DNA of 64,000 bases from Methylophilus sp. 14 (GCF_015354345.1 NZ_JADKYS010000001.1:620001-684000), one strand, 5' to 3'; positions 37,243 through 46,441 are shown, numbered from the stretch's first letter. Program-made: numbers and translations. The notes: generated from the letters alone by a model not told the origin.

Positions 37243-37710
37243 ATGAAGCTGAATATCATCTCGGTCGGCCATAAAATGCCCGACTGGGTTGAAACGGCCT
37301 GCGCAGAATATTTAAAGCGCATGCCACGCGAGCTCGAAACCCGCATCATCGAAATCAAGCCTGATAAACGCGCTGCTGGTAAAAACAGCGAGGTGGTGCA
37401 AGAAGCAGAGGCCAAGCGCATTCTTGAAGTTGCTGGTAAAGATTACCTGGTGGCACTGGACGAACGTGGGCAAGCGGTGACGACCTTGCAACTGGCCGAG
37501 AAGCTAAAAAGCTGGCAGGAAATGGGGCGTGATGTGTCGCTGGTCGTTGGCGGCGCAGATGGCTTGCATGCGCAGCTCAAAACTCAGGCGCAGTGGTTGT
37601 TTAGCCTATCTAAACTGACCATGCCGCATGGCATGGTGCGAGTGATGCTCGCCGAGCAACTTTACCGTGCGCATACCGTGCTCAGCGGTCATCCTTATCA
37701 CCGGGAGTAA
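37243..37710 (+). CDS. rlmH: 23S rRNA pseudouridine(1915)-N3-methyltransferase
   Basis: SPOUT-fold methyltransferase acting on 23S rRNA pseudouridine 1915 in the assembled ribosome. The 155-aa protein is full length, with the knot region VVGGADGLHAQL, LSKLTMPHGMVRVMLAEQLYRAHTVL and the C-terminal HPYHRE typical of the family. It is 2 bases from the photolyase start and forms one run with rsfS. Confidence 0.96.
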   Translation: MKLNIISVGHKMPDWVETACAEYLKRMPRELETRIIEIKPDKRAAGKNSEVVQEAEAKRILEVAGKDYLVALDERGQAVTTLQLAEKLKSWQEMGRDVSLVVGGADGLHAQLKTQAQWLFSLSKLTMPHGMVRVMLAEQLYRAHTVLSGHPYHRE

Positions 37711-37712
37711 TC

Positions 37713-39146
37713 ATGTCTAGTGCCCTGGTCTGGCTACGCCGCGACCTGCGTGATGATGATCATGCTGCGCTATATCACGCTTTGAAGCGGCATACGCAAG
37801 TTTATGTCGCTTTTGTCTTTGATACGGATATTCTCGATGCATTGACTGACAAGCAAGACCGCCGGGTTGAGTTTATCTGGGAAAGCGTGCGGGCACTCAA
37901 GCAGTCATTGCAAGCGCAAGGTAGCGATCTCGTGGTGTTGCATGGCCGTGCACAGTCAGAGATTCCAGCCCTGGCCGTCGCGCTCAATGTGACTGCGGTG
38001 TATGCCAATAAAGACTACGAACCAGTCGCGATTGCCCGTGACGAAGCCGTGGGCCAGGCGCTGTTGCGTCATGGTCAAACGTTACATTTGTTCAAAGACC
38101 AGGTGCTGTTTGAACAAGATGAGGTCATGACGCAAACTGGCAAGCCGTATGGGGTGTTCACGCCTTATAAAAATGCGCATTTGGCCAAATTGAACGCGTT
38201 TTACCTCAAGGCTTACCCGGTCAAAAAATATCTGCATCACCTGGCCGCGGTCACGCCGCAGCCCATGCCAGCCTTGGAGTCACTCGGTTTTCAGCGTACC
38301 AATCTTGCCGAGTTGCGCCTGCCGACTGGCATGGTGGGGGCGCAGCAGTTATTTGACGACTTTTTGCAGCGTATCGACCAGTATCATGAGGCGCGCAATT
38401 ATCCGGCCGTGAAGGGCGTGTCTTACCTCTCGGTGCATTTGCGTTTCGGCACCATTTCTATTCGCCAGTTAGCCCATGCGGCCTGGCAGTTATCGTTGGC
38501 CGGGAATGAAGGCGCCGCCATCTGGTTGAGTGAGTTGATCTGGCGTGATTTTTATTTCCAGATTTTGTTCCATCGGCCAGACCTGCAACAAGGCAGGTCT
38601 TATAAACCGGAGTATGAAGCGCTACCTTTCCCCAATGATGCTGGCTGGTTTGCCGCCTGGTGCGAAGGCCGCACCGGCTTCCCGATTGTTGATGCGGCCA
38701 TGCGCCAGCTCAATCAAACGGGGTATATGCATAACCGTTTGCGCATGGTGGTGGCCAGCTTTCTGGTCAAGGATCTGCTGATTGACTGGCGCTGGGGCGA
38801 ACGTTATTTTGAGCAGAAGCTCATTGATTTTGACTTTGCGGCCAATAATGGCGGCTGGCAATGGGCGGCGTCCACCGGCTGTGATGCACAGCCTTATTTC
38901 AGGATTTTTAACCCGCAATCGCAATCGGAAAAGTTTGATCCGCAAGGTAAATTTATCCGTAAATATGTGCCAGAATTAACTGCGCTTGATGACCAGCAGA
39001 TTCATGCGCCCTGGGCAGAAAAATTCCGTAAAAAATCCTTGTTTGACAAAGGGTTAATGGGGGATTACCCGGCCCCTGTGGTGGATCATGCGCAACAGCG
39101 CGAATTGGCGCTGCACTTATACAAAAATAATGTGAAGCAAAGATGA
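37713..39146 (+). CDS. phrB: Deoxyribodipyrimidine photolyase
   Basis: Light-driven repair of cyclobutane pyrimidine dimers. The 477-aa class I CPD photolyase has an N-terminal antenna domain starting SALVWLRRDLRDDDHAAL and a C-terminal FAD domain with ELIWRDFYFQIL, TGFPIVDAAMRQLNQTGYMHNRLRMVVASFLVKDL and DFAANNGGWQWAASTGCDAQPYFRIFNP split among adjacent positions of about 300-400. The start sits 2 bases after rlmH, unusual gene company for a repair enzyme. It is the last gene of the panC-panD-rsfS-rlmH run. Confidence 0.95.
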   Translation: MSSALVWLRRDLRDDDHAALYHALKRHTQVYVAFVFDTDILDALTDKQDRRVEFIWESVRALKQSLQAQGSDLVVLHGRAQSEIPALAVALNVTAVYANKDYEPVAIARDEAVGQALLRHGQTLHLFKDQVLFEQDEVMTQTGKPYGVFTPYKNAHLAKLNAFYLKAYPVKKYLHHLAAVTPQPMPALESLGFQRTNLAELRLPTGMVGAQQLFDDFLQRIDQYHEARNYPAVKGVSYLSVHLRFGTISIRQLAHAAWQLSLAGNEGAAIWLSELIWRDFYFQILFHRPDLQQGRSYKPEYEALPFPNDAGWFAAWCEGRTGFPIVDAAMRQLNQTGYMHNRLRMVVASFLVKDLLIDWRWGERYFEQKLIDFDFAANNGGWQWAASTGCDAQPYFRIFNPQSQSEKFDPQGKFIRKYVPELTALDDQQIHAPWAEKFRKKSLFDKGLMGDYPAPVVDHAQQRELALHLYKNNVKQR

Positions 39147-39358
39147 CATTTGATGTAGAATAAATGCGTTTGACTGCGTGTCAAGCTTGGGCCGCAGCGA
39201 GAATGGTTTGGTCAATTCGATGATTTTTTAACCAGCATCCCTTCAATTTTTAGAAGAGCGTTCCGTTAACTGTCATGACAAGCCCTGGCGAAGGACACAC
39301 ATGCAAGCACTGTTGGGGATACAACAATTTAAATGCGCTTGAAAAGCTTCTAAACATA

Positions 39359-40441
39359 ATGACAAATATGAAAACACTGAGAGCGATCGTATTGACTGCC
39401 GTTTTAGTGAGTGTCTCTGGTTGTGCCACAACCAATAAAGACCCGCTGGAAGGCATCAACCGGGGAATTTACAAGTTTAACGATGTGGCTGACCGCTACG
39501 CCATGAAGCCGGTCGCCAAAGCCTACAAAGCGGTTGCGCCTACCCCTGTGCGTACTGGCATCAGCAACTTCTTCAGCAACCTCGGCACTTTGACCACCAT
39601 TGTCAATGACTTGCTGCAACTGAAGTTTGCCCAAGCCTTTACCGATGCCGGGCGTTTTGTGATCAACTCCACCTTTGGTATCGCCGGTTTTATTGATGTG
39701 GCCAGCATGGACAATGTGCCAAAACACCAGGAAGATTTTGGTCAGACCCTGGGTTACTGGGGCGTCGGTTCCGGTGCTTACCTGGTGTTGCCGATTATTG
39801 GCCCAAGCACCATCCGCGATGCCAGTGGCCTGTTTATTGACACTGTGACGTCTGACCCGATTACCTATTTGCATAATACCGGTCAGATCCGTGCGCACAA
39901 CCAGGTGCGTGCCGTGCAACTGCTGGATAAGCGTACGCAATTGCTGGATGCGACCGATTTGGTGGATAACGCGTCGATTGACCCCTATGCATTCATGCGT
40001 GATGCTTATTTGCAGCGTCGTGCCAGCCTGATTCAGGATGGCTTGGTGCCTAAAGAGTTGTTGCAGGATGAGTTTGAGCCTGCGGATGAAGATGCACCCG
40101 CGCCAACGCATTCTGAGTTATCACCAGCGACAGGCGGTGATGACGCAGTGCTGTTGCAATCAGCTACGCCTATTGGTCAGACTGAGGTTGATCAGCTTGA
40201 GGTTGCTGAGCCATCCCTGGAAGGTGCTGCTATGGTGGCCGAGCCTGCTGCAACGGTTGACGCCGTTGAGTTGAGTGAAGCTACTGGTGAGGCTGTTGAG
40301 GCATTGCCACCTTTACTGGAACAGGCTGACCAGGCTACAGGCGAAGAAGTGCCAGTGGTTGAGGTTGATGCTAGCGCGATGGTGGCTGGTGTTGATGAAA
40401 CCTTGTTGACCGTGGTGGAGCCAGCAACGCCAGCGCAATAA
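39359..40441 (+). CDS. mlaA: MlaA-type outer membrane lipoprotein with long acidic tail
   Basis: MlaA (VacJ) extracts misplaced phospholipids from the outer leaflet of the outer membrane. The protein has a lipoprotein signal with lipobox VSGC (acylated Cys22), then the MlaA domain: DPLEGINRGIYKFND, FFSNLGTLTTIVNDLLQ, GRFVINSTFGIAGFID and GQTLGYWGVGSGAYLVLPIIGPS. MlaA of enterobacteria is about 250 aa; here about 110 extra residues rich in Glu, Ala, Val and Pro follow. Start is uncertain (39359 or 39368). Other mla genes are not nearby. Confidence 0.92.
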   Translation: MTNMKTLRAIVLTAVLVSVSGCATTNKDPLEGINRGIYKFNDVADRYAMKPVAKAYKAVAPTPVRTGISNFFSNLGTLTTIVNDLLQLKFAQAFTDAGRFVINSTFGIAGFIDVASMDNVPKHQEDFGQTLGYWGVGSGAYLVLPIIGPSTIRDASGLFIDTVTSDPITYLHNTGQIRAHNQVRAVQLLDKRTQLLDATDLVDNASIDPYAFMRDAYLQRRASLIQDGLVPKELLQDEFEPADEDAPAPTHSELSPATGGDDAVLLQSATPIGQTEVDQLEVAEPSLEGAAMVAEPAATVDAVELSEATGEAVEALPPLLEQADQATGEEVPVVEVDASAMVAGVDETLLTVVEPATPAQ

Positions 40442-40458
40442 TGATTTCCACACGTTGA

Positions 40459-40495
40459 ATAAAAAAGGCTTTGCATTGCAAAGCCTTTTTTATTT
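40459..40495. terminator. Bidirectional intrinsic terminator between mlaA and pmbA
   Basis: AAAAAAGGCTTTGC / GCAAAGCCTTTTTT stem with loop ATT and T-runs on both sides, between convergent genes. Confidence 0.93.
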
Positions 40496-40522
40496 GGGTG
40501 CTCGCAGGCGCTACGTAATTAT

Positions 40523-41845
40523 TTACTCTGATGACGCAACCGTCATGCGTTCAATTAATATGGATCCCGTCTGCCGTGAGCTGTGAGGAATGATATCGTT
40601 ACCGATTGCAACGATGTTTTTCAGGATATCCTTCATATTGCTGGCGATGGTGATTTCTTCTACCGGATGCACAATCACACCATTTTCTACCCAGTAACCC
40701 GCGGCCCCTCTGGAATAGTCACCGGTGACCATATTCATGCCATGTCCAAGTAGTTCTGTCACCAGCAGGCCAGTGCCCATGGTCTGCAATAATTGCGCAA
40801 GGCTGTGGCCTGTAGAGCGTACCACAATGTTATGCGCGCCTCCGGCATTGCCAGTCGATTGCATGCCCAGTTTGCGGGCAGAATAGCTGCCCAGTAAATA
40901 ACCTTGTAACACTCCGTTTTCAACCAGTGTGCGTGGACGGCAAGCCACGCCTTCGCTATCAAATGCACTGCTGGCGGCGCCTTTGAGTACAAACGGGTTT
41001 TCATCGATCTGCAGCAACGGGCTAGCCACGGTTTGCCCCAGGCTGTCGAGCAGGAAAGAGGATTTCCGGTATAAATTGCCACCGGAAATGGCACTGATCA
41101 GGGTGCCTATCAATCCGCTGGCCAATGGTGCTTCAAATAAGATTGGATATTGCCCGGTTTTGATCGGGCGTGCGCCCAGGCGTTTAACCGTGCGTAAGCC
41201 TGCTGTCTGGCCGACCTGCTCTGGCGTTGCCAGGTCCTGCGCATCACGTGCACTGCTGTACCAGTAATCACGTTGCATCAGGCCATCCGCTTCGGCGATG
41301 ACTGAGCAACTGATGCTGTGGCGTGAGCTTGGGTAGCCGCCAATAAAACCATGGCTGTTGGCATAAGCAAAAGCACCGCTCTGGCTATAAATGCTGGCAC
41401 CTTCACTATTGCTGATACGCGGGTCGACGGCGAGGGCGGCCGCTTCACAGCGCTTGGCCAGCGCCAGCGCCGCATCCACGTCGATATGCCAGGGATGGTG
41501 CAGTGACAAATCTGGAAAGTCAGTGGCCATCAATGCTGCATCCGCTAAGCCGCAGAAAGGGTCCTGCGCGGTATATTTTGCAATATTACAGGCGGCTTCA
41601 ACGGTATCTTTCAAGGCTTGAGGGCTTAAATCCGAGGTGCTGGCATAGCCTTTACGCTGACCAAAATACACCGTGACTGAACAGCCTTTGTCACGGTTAT
41701 ATTCGATGTTTTCAGTCTCGCCCTGCCTCACGGACACGTTCTGGCCGGTGCCAAAACTGACCTCGGCTTCGGCACTGCTGGCACCTGCTTTGCGTGCCAG
41801 TTGAATGATGTCTTGAGCGATTTGTTGAAGTTGATCCGATTGCAT
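40523..41845 (-). CDS. pmbA: Metalloprotease TldE/PmbA
   Basis: TldE (PmbA) is the non-catalytic partner of the TldD protease, taking part in peptide antibiotic maturation and antitoxin degradation. The 440-aa protein has family blocks VSVRQGETENIEYNRDKG, GARPIKTGQYPILFEAPLASGLIG and SYSARKLGMQSTGNAGG; it lacks the HExxxH zinc motif, fitting TldE. The frame runs 25 codons upstream, but the ATG at 41845 gives the family length. tldD is not in the window. Divergent from darP. Confidence 0.94.
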   Translation of the reverse strand: MQSDQLQQIAQDIIQLARKAGASSAEAEVSFGTGQNVSVRQGETENIEYNRDKGCSVTVYFGQRKGYASTSDLSPQALKDTVEAACNIAKYTAQDPFCGLADAALMATDFPDLSLHHPWHIDVDAALALAKRCEAAALAVDPRISNSEGASIYSQSGAFAYANSHGFIGGYPSSRHSISCSVIAEADGLMQRDYWYSSARDAQDLATPEQVGQTAGLRTVKRLGARPIKTGQYPILFEAPLASGLIGTLISAISGGNLYRKSSFLLDSLGQTVASPLLQIDENPFVLKGAASSAFDSEGVACRPRTLVENGVLQGYLLGSYSARKLGMQSTGNAGGAHNIVVRSTGHSLAQLLQTMGTGLLVTELLGHGMNMVTGDYSRGAAGYWVENGVIVHPVEEITIASNMKDILKNIVAIGNDIIPHSSRQTGSILIERMTVASSE

Positions 41846-41918
41846 GCTGTACGCGCTTGTTTTTTGCTTGGCAGTTAAAACTGTTATCATACCCGATTTG
41901 GCAGAGATTGCTTTTACC

Positions 41919-42464
41919 ATGACATCTGAAACCTTTGATGATTCCCAGCCCAGTAAAACCCGATTGAAAGCAGAAGCGGATGCTGCGCAGGAGATCGGCC
42001 GTCAACTGGTGGCGCTGCCCAAGGACAAACTGAAAAAACTGCAATTAGAAGAGTCGTTACTGGATGCGATTGCAGAAGCCAAACGCATTACCGCGAATGG
42101 CGCCATTCGTCGCCAGATGCAATATATTGGCCGCTTGATGCGTGACACCGACCTGGCACCTATTGTCGAGCAATTACAAAAGTGGGACGGCAAGCACCAG
42201 GAAGAAAATGCCCGTTTTCATCAGATGGAGCGCTGGCGTACGCGTATGCTGGAGGATGTCAAAGCCATCGAATTATTTATTGCCGAGTTTCCGCAAACGC
42301 ATGTGCAGCAGATGCGTACGCTGATTCGCAATGCACAAAAAGAGCACGCCGCCGGTAAACCGCCCAAGAGCAGCCGCGAATTATTTAAAATGATACGCGA
42401 GGTGATGGAAGGCAAGAGTGTGCAGGACGACACATCATTTGAAGAAGAGTCATTGGACGAATAG
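41919..42464 (+). CDS. darP: Dual-action ribosome maturation protein DarP (YjgA, DUF615)
   Basis: Assembly factor of the 50S subunit; YjgA associates with late 50S intermediates. The 181-aa protein has DUF615 features: SKTRLKAEADAAQEIGRQLVALP, AIRRQMQYIGRLMRDTD and a charged C-terminus. ATG at 41919 fits the family; upstream codons are not needed. Divergent from pmbA, an arrangement (yjgA-pmbA) found across proteobacteria. Confidence 0.93.
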   Translation: MTSETFDDSQPSKTRLKAEADAAQEIGRQLVALPKDKLKKLQLEESLLDAIAEAKRITANGAIRRQMQYIGRLMRDTDLAPIVEQLQKWDGKHQEENARFHQMERWRTRMLEDVKAIELFIAEFPQTHVQQMRTLIRNAQKEHAAGKPPKSSRELFKMIREVMEGKSVQDDTSFEEESLDE

Positions 42465-42535
42465 AAGTATTGCGTGGCGCCTGGTGCGGTACGCTGGCTG
42501 TATTCATTGACCATGCTAAACGAGGAGGGGAAACC

Positions 42536-42784
42536 ATGCATAACCAGATTGATATTGAACTTGATTTAACCGGCCTGGATAGTCCGTTGCCGATGTTAAA
42601 AACCAAAGAGGTACTGGAGCGCCTGTCACCAGGCCAAGTGTTGCTGGTGAAAACAACGTCTGCGGGTAGCGAGCAAAATATCCGTAACCTGATCAACAAT
42701 CACCCGGTCAAATTGCTGTCTTTAAACAAGCAACATGGCGAGTTTCATTTTGTCATGGAAAAAGAAGCCGTGCTGGCTGCCTAG
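42536..42784 (+). CDS. TusA-fold protein lacking the catalytic cysteine, 82 aa
   Basis: A TusA/SirA-fold protein: DLTGLDSPLPMLKTKEVLERLSPGQVL aligns with the sulfur carrier signature, but the position of the essential Cys-Pro is Ser-Pro (LDSPLP). True TusA proteins accept persulfide on that cysteine, so this protein should not act as a sulfur carrier. A strong ribosome-binding site (GAGGAGG) precedes the ATG at 42536. It lies just after darP and before a hairpin. Function is unknown; a regulatory or structural role is possible. Confidence 0.82.
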   Translation: MHNQIDIELDLTGLDSPLPMLKTKEVLERLSPGQVLLVKTTSAGSEQNIRNLINNHPVKLLSLNKQHGEFHFVMEKEAVLAA

Positions 42785-42800
42785 TCGCACTCTTTCATCC

Positions 42801-42827
42801 CAGGCATGCTGTTTGGCAGCATGCCTG
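42801..42827. terminator. Hairpin between the TusA-fold and SpecificRecomb genes
   Basis: Perfect 11-bp stem CAGGCATGCTG / CAGCATGCCTG with a 5-base loop between convergent genes; no strong T-run. Confidence 0.6.
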
Positions 42828-42862
42828 TCTAAGATTTTCGCAAGTGTTGTGTCGCGTAGCGC

Positions 42863-44833
42863 TTAGTCTGGCTTGCGTGGCGGCAATATAAATTTGCCTG
42901 GCTGTTTATACAGGGCGGTAAGCAACTCCAGCCAAAAGGCTTTCCAATGGCGATAGCGTACTTTGCGTGATTTCATGGCGACATAAATCGCCAGGCCAAA
43001 ACTGGTCATCAGGTTGAGTGTGCCGACCAGGGCAATACCCAGAATCGTCGTCACGATGATGTAGTGGCTAAGCTGGAAGTCCAGCGCCGGGAATGCATAG
43101 CCAGAGAACGCTGCGACGAACGTCACATGACGGATATCCAGCGGCAGGCCCAACATGACGCCGAGCCCCGACGCAAAGCCCAACAGGCAGCCAAAATAAA
43201 AGTTACCGGCCAATGCGCCCAAGTTGTGGCGAATATACTCGGTGATCCGCCACAAGCGCTCTTTGCCCAGCAGTATTTGTAACCAGCGCAAATGCCCAAG
43301 ACGCTCGGGAATCCGGTTGTAAGCGGCCAGGTTGTCATGGTAGCCCGCAATCAGGCCGGACAGGAACAGGCAGACACCTGCCACCGCCGCATACAGAGCA
43401 GTCAGGCTGATCAAGGGGTTATTGCTATCCAGCAGCGCGTGCGCTTTTTCGGTACCGATGAAATGGTGGCCGGTTGTTTGCATGATGAGCCAGTCAATGA
43501 GGATGGCCACCGGGATCACCACCACGACATTGCCCAGAATGGCAATGGTCTGGCTGCTGGTGGTTTGTGCCACGATGTTGACCAGGTTGTGGATGTTTTT
43601 ACTGTCGTGGCCATGGTCGTCGATCGTGGCGGCAATGGTGGCGGCCGTCATGGCGGGTTGCTTGGTGGCGACGGTAAAGTGCAGCAAGTGGATGATGACA
43701 AAACCCAGGCCATAATTCAGGCTGAACAGGATGGCCTCGGTTAATGGCGGCAAGTGGTAGCTGGCAATCATGATCTTAATCATCGCCATCACGGCAATAA
43801 TAATGCCTGCGCCCATGGCTGACCCCATGAGTTTGAAGTACTCATTGCGATGCTGCGCGATGTAGTGTTCGCCGGTATGGCTGGCATTTTCAGTCACGCG
43901 CAGGGCCAGTAATTCAGTGTTCTGGCGCCAGTATTCAGACAGGTTGTTTTTCTTGCACTCGGCGTCGACCAGTTGCTTGAGCAGGCGCGTGATTGCGTCA
44001 CTGACATCATGTTTGAGGATTAGGCCATGCAAGATATCCAGCAGTAACTGCATGCGTTGAATTTGCTGCAAGATGCGTTGCATGAGGGCCGTGAGCGAGA
44101 TGCTGGTGCCGGTGTTGGCGTTAGCCTTGCGGATTTCGTGTGTGAGTTGCTCACAGCGTTTGAGCACGCTGTAAAGATGTTGTATGTCTTCGGCCCGTAT
44201 CGTCGCCAGCGCTAAAAAGGTCTGAATCTCTATGTTTTGCGTGATGAATGGCGAGCGGTTCGATTCCAGATCCTCATGTTGCAAGATCAGCTCAGGATCC
44301 AGTCCTGAGGCAGATAAGCGGTATGAAAGCACCTGCAAGGCATCCTTCAGTTCTTGTATGCAGTTTTGCTGTTGTTGCTGGTCGCCCTGGTCTATGTGCA
44401 GCGTGTACATAAAGTCCCGCCAGACGTTATCCGGCATACCAATGACCCAGTCCACATCGCTGCTTTGATGAAAAACCTGTCCAAACACATCTTTTAAATA
44501 TTTGGGATCGGGGACTTCTGGTAACAGTTTGTGCGAGAGGCGGCGATAAATTTCTGTGAAAAAGCCGAGGTCAGACTGGATGCCATGCTCGGAGTATAGG
44601 GAAATCACGCTCTTTTCATCCAGTAGCCTGAGCAGGCTGTTGCGCAATGACAGCGCATACTGCGGGTGTTGCTGTAGCATGAAGCACAGCGCCTGTAATG
44701 CCTTGCTGGCGCTTTCAATATCGGTCGATACTTTGGGGCGGATATTGTCGAACAGTGCCCGCAAAAATTGAATATCGTCCAGGTCACCTGCCGCTTCACG
44801 GGCAGCCTGATGCTCAAAGGTAGGTTGAAACAT
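42863..44833 (-). CDS. SpecificRecomb (PF10136) family membrane protein
   Basis: A 656-aa protein of the family called 'site-specific recombinase' in databases, an annotation that does not fit its sequence. The N-terminal half is soluble and helical; the C-terminal half has about six to eight membrane helices (for example MGAGIIIAVMAMIKIMI, VVVIPVAILIDWLIM and GNFYFGCLLGFASGLGVMLGL). No tyrosine- or serine-recombinase catalytic residues are visible. Start at 44833 (MFQPTFEHQ) is preferred to an upstream TTG. It follows the PDZ gene on the same strand after 86 bases. Function is unknown; transport or envelope roles would fit better. Confidence 0.85.
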   Translation of the reverse strand: MFQPTFEHQAAREAAGDLDDIQFLRALFDNIRPKVSTDIESASKALQALCFMLQQHPQYALSLRNSLLRLLDEKSVISLYSEHGIQSDLGFFTEIYRRLSHKLLPEVPDPKYLKDVFGQVFHQSSDVDWVIGMPDNVWRDFMYTLHIDQGDQQQQQNCIQELKDALQVLSYRLSASGLDPELILQHEDLESNRSPFITQNIEIQTFLALATIRAEDIQHLYSVLKRCEQLTHEIRKANANTGTSISLTALMQRILQQIQRMQLLLDILHGLILKHDVSDAITRLLKQLVDAECKKNNLSEYWRQNTELLALRVTENASHTGEHYIAQHRNEYFKLMGSAMGAGIIIAVMAMIKIMIASYHLPPLTEAILFSLNYGLGFVIIHLLHFTVATKQPAMTAATIAATIDDHGHDSKNIHNLVNIVAQTTSSQTIAILGNVVVVIPVAILIDWLIMQTTGHHFIGTEKAHALLDSNNPLISLTALYAAVAGVCLFLSGLIAGYHDNLAAYNRIPERLGHLRWLQILLGKERLWRITEYIRHNLGALAGNFYFGCLLGFASGLGVMLGLPLDIRHVTFVAAFSGYAFPALDFQLSHYIIVTTILGIALVGTLNLMTSFGLAIYVAMKSRKVRYRHWKAFWLELLTALYKQPGKFILPPRKPD

Positions 44834-44919
44834 GAAAAACACTTTCTGCGATTCTATTTTAGCCAAGAGATCGCCGCTGGCCTTAAGGAGTGGGCAGGCG
44901 GCTTAGGGCTATTTAAACA

Positions 44920-45723
44920 CTATAGCTGTATATCAGCCGCCAGCGGTTCTCCCTGGCGCTCTAATTGCACTTTGACCATTTTTCCGTTGTATTTCCTGAC
45001 CAGGCTGGAAAGTTGCGCCGCATCATCCACTTTTTCGTTGTTGATGCTGAGTAATTGATCTCCACGCACCACACCGCCTTTTTCAGCCGCAGAGCCATGA
45101 ATCACGGCAATCACGCGCACGCCTTCACTGCTGGCCTTGGTGGGCGGTGCTTCGTCGTTTTGCCCCGATTGTTTAGGCACCAGTTTGATGACATGGATAC
45201 CCAGCAACGGTGGTGGCAGTTTTGCCCAGTAAGTGGCGTAATAGCGATAGCTGCCTGCTTTGACTGCGACATCTTTTTCGGTCAGTGCCTGGCCTTTTTT
45301 GACCGCTTCTTTAATCACTTCCATTCTCGATGAAGGAGAAGCGCCGCCCGCTTTTTTCATGTACACCAGGATGCTGTCGGCCTGGATAGTGCGGCCATGG
45401 TTGCGTGCCTGCTCCGCATCCACCTCGCCCGCCTCAAAGCTGCTGAATCCCATCAGGTCGTAGCCGTTTTCGAGCATCCTGATATTGTCTTCATCGCGGC
45501 GCGTGCCACTGAAAAGCTGTGGTTCAGGGTTCGCTTGCAAAGAGTGTAAATTGCCCTGGTTTTGTGCCTGGTAATTGAGGCTGTAAGGGTTGTCTTCTGC
45601 CCAGGTAGCGGTGCTTAAGGTCAAGGCTGCCAGCACTGCAGCATGCTTGAAATATAAAGACCACCGGCCTGATAAAGAGGAGGCGGGCATAACGGACTGT
45701 CCAGGCTTGCACAGGGGGTTCAT
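44920..45723 (-). CDS. Exported PDZ-domain protein, 267 aa
   Basis: Signal/anchor segment (about 24-43, FKHAAVLAALTLSTATWA), a middle region with LMGFSSFEAGEVDAEQA, then a PDZ domain near the C-terminus (GVRVIAVIHGSAAEKGGVVRGDQLLSINNEKVDD). No protease domain is present, so it is likely a periplasmic adaptor binding protein C-termini. Start is ATG at 45723, with GGAG six bases upstream; the frame extends further without need. The gene is divergent from mog and close to the SpecificRecomb gene, possibly a functional pair. Confidence 0.8.
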   Translation of the reverse strand: MNPLCKPGQSVMPASSLSGRWSLYFKHAAVLAALTLSTATWAEDNPYSLNYQAQNQGNLHSLQANPEPQLFSGTRRDEDNIRMLENGYDLMGFSSFEAGEVDAEQARNHGRTIQADSILVYMKKAGGASPSSRMEVIKEAVKKGQALTEKDVAVKAGSYRYYATYWAKLPPPLLGIHVIKLVPKQSGQNDEAPPTKASSEGVRVIAVIHGSAAEKGGVVRGDQLLSINNEKVDDAAQLSSLVRKYNGKMVKVQLERQGEPLAADIQL

Positions 45724-45808
45724 CGAATTCTCCATGATCGAATGACAGGTTGTAATGTTATGATGTACTGGTACATTAACACAGACGCTATTCAGATAGA
45801 CATAGGTT

Positions 45809-46408
45809 ATGCAAGAAGAATTCACGCGCATCGGCCTGGTTTCGATCAGTGATCGTGCCTCGCAAGGCGTTTATGAAGACAAGGGTATCCCGGCGCTCAC
45901 TGCCTGGTTAGCCCAGGCGGTCGTTTCTCCTTATACGGTTTCTGCCCGTTTAATTGCGGATGATGAGGCCACTATTTCCCACACCCTCAAACAACTGGTA
46001 GACGAAGAGGGCTGTCATCTGGTGTTGACCACAGGCGGCACCGGGCCTGCGTTGCGGGATGTTACGCCGGAGGCAACGTTGGCCATTGCGGACCGCGAAA
46101 TGCCAGGTTTCGGCGAGCAAATGCGGCAAATCAGCCTGCGTTTTGTACCAACGGCGATTTTGTCGCGCCAGGTGGCTGTGGTGCGCAAGCAATGCCTGAT
46201 TATTAATTTGCCCGGTCAGCCCAAGTCGATCCAGGAAACACTGGAAGGTCTCAAGGACAGCGAAGGTAATACTTTGGTGCCCGGCATCTTTGCCGCTGTT
46301 CCGTATTGCCTGGATTTACTGGCCACCAGCCACAAGGCTATGCCATACCTGGAAACTGACGAAACCATTGTCAAATCTTTCCGTCCTAAATCAGCTATCC
46401 GCAAATAA
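45809..46408 (+). CDS. mog: Molybdopterin adenylyltransferase (Mog/MoaB family)
   Basis: Adenylylates molybdopterin before molybdenum insertion. The 199-aa protein has a MoaB/Mog fold with LVLTTGGTGPALRDVTPEAT (about 71-90) and QCLIINLPGQPKSI (about 130-143). Mog has the longer C-terminus seen here; MoaB proteins are nearer 170 aa. Its start overlaps the putative regulatory space of the divergent PDZ gene. No other molybdenum-cofactor genes are adjacent. Confidence 0.92.
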   Translation: MQEEFTRIGLVSISDRASQGVYEDKGIPALTAWLAQAVVSPYTVSARLIADDEATISHTLKQLVDEEGCHLVLTTGGTGPALRDVTPEATLAIADREMPGFGEQMRQISLRFVPTAILSRQVAVVRKQCLIINLPGQPKSIQETLEGLKDSEGNTLVPGIFAAVPYCLDLLATSHKAMPYLETDETIVKSFRPKSAIRK

Positions 46409-46441
46409 ATGAAGTGTTCAGGTTATTGTTAAAGAGGTTGC

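Noticed and set aside
39275-39358. N-terminal extension of MlaA from ATG 39275
   Set aside because: The extra 28 residues precede a perfect lipoprotein signal, which must be N-terminal.
42863-44833. Mobile element suggested by the name 'site-specific recombinase'
   Set aside because: No terminal repeats, no recombinase catalytic residues and many membrane helices; the surrounding genes are core.
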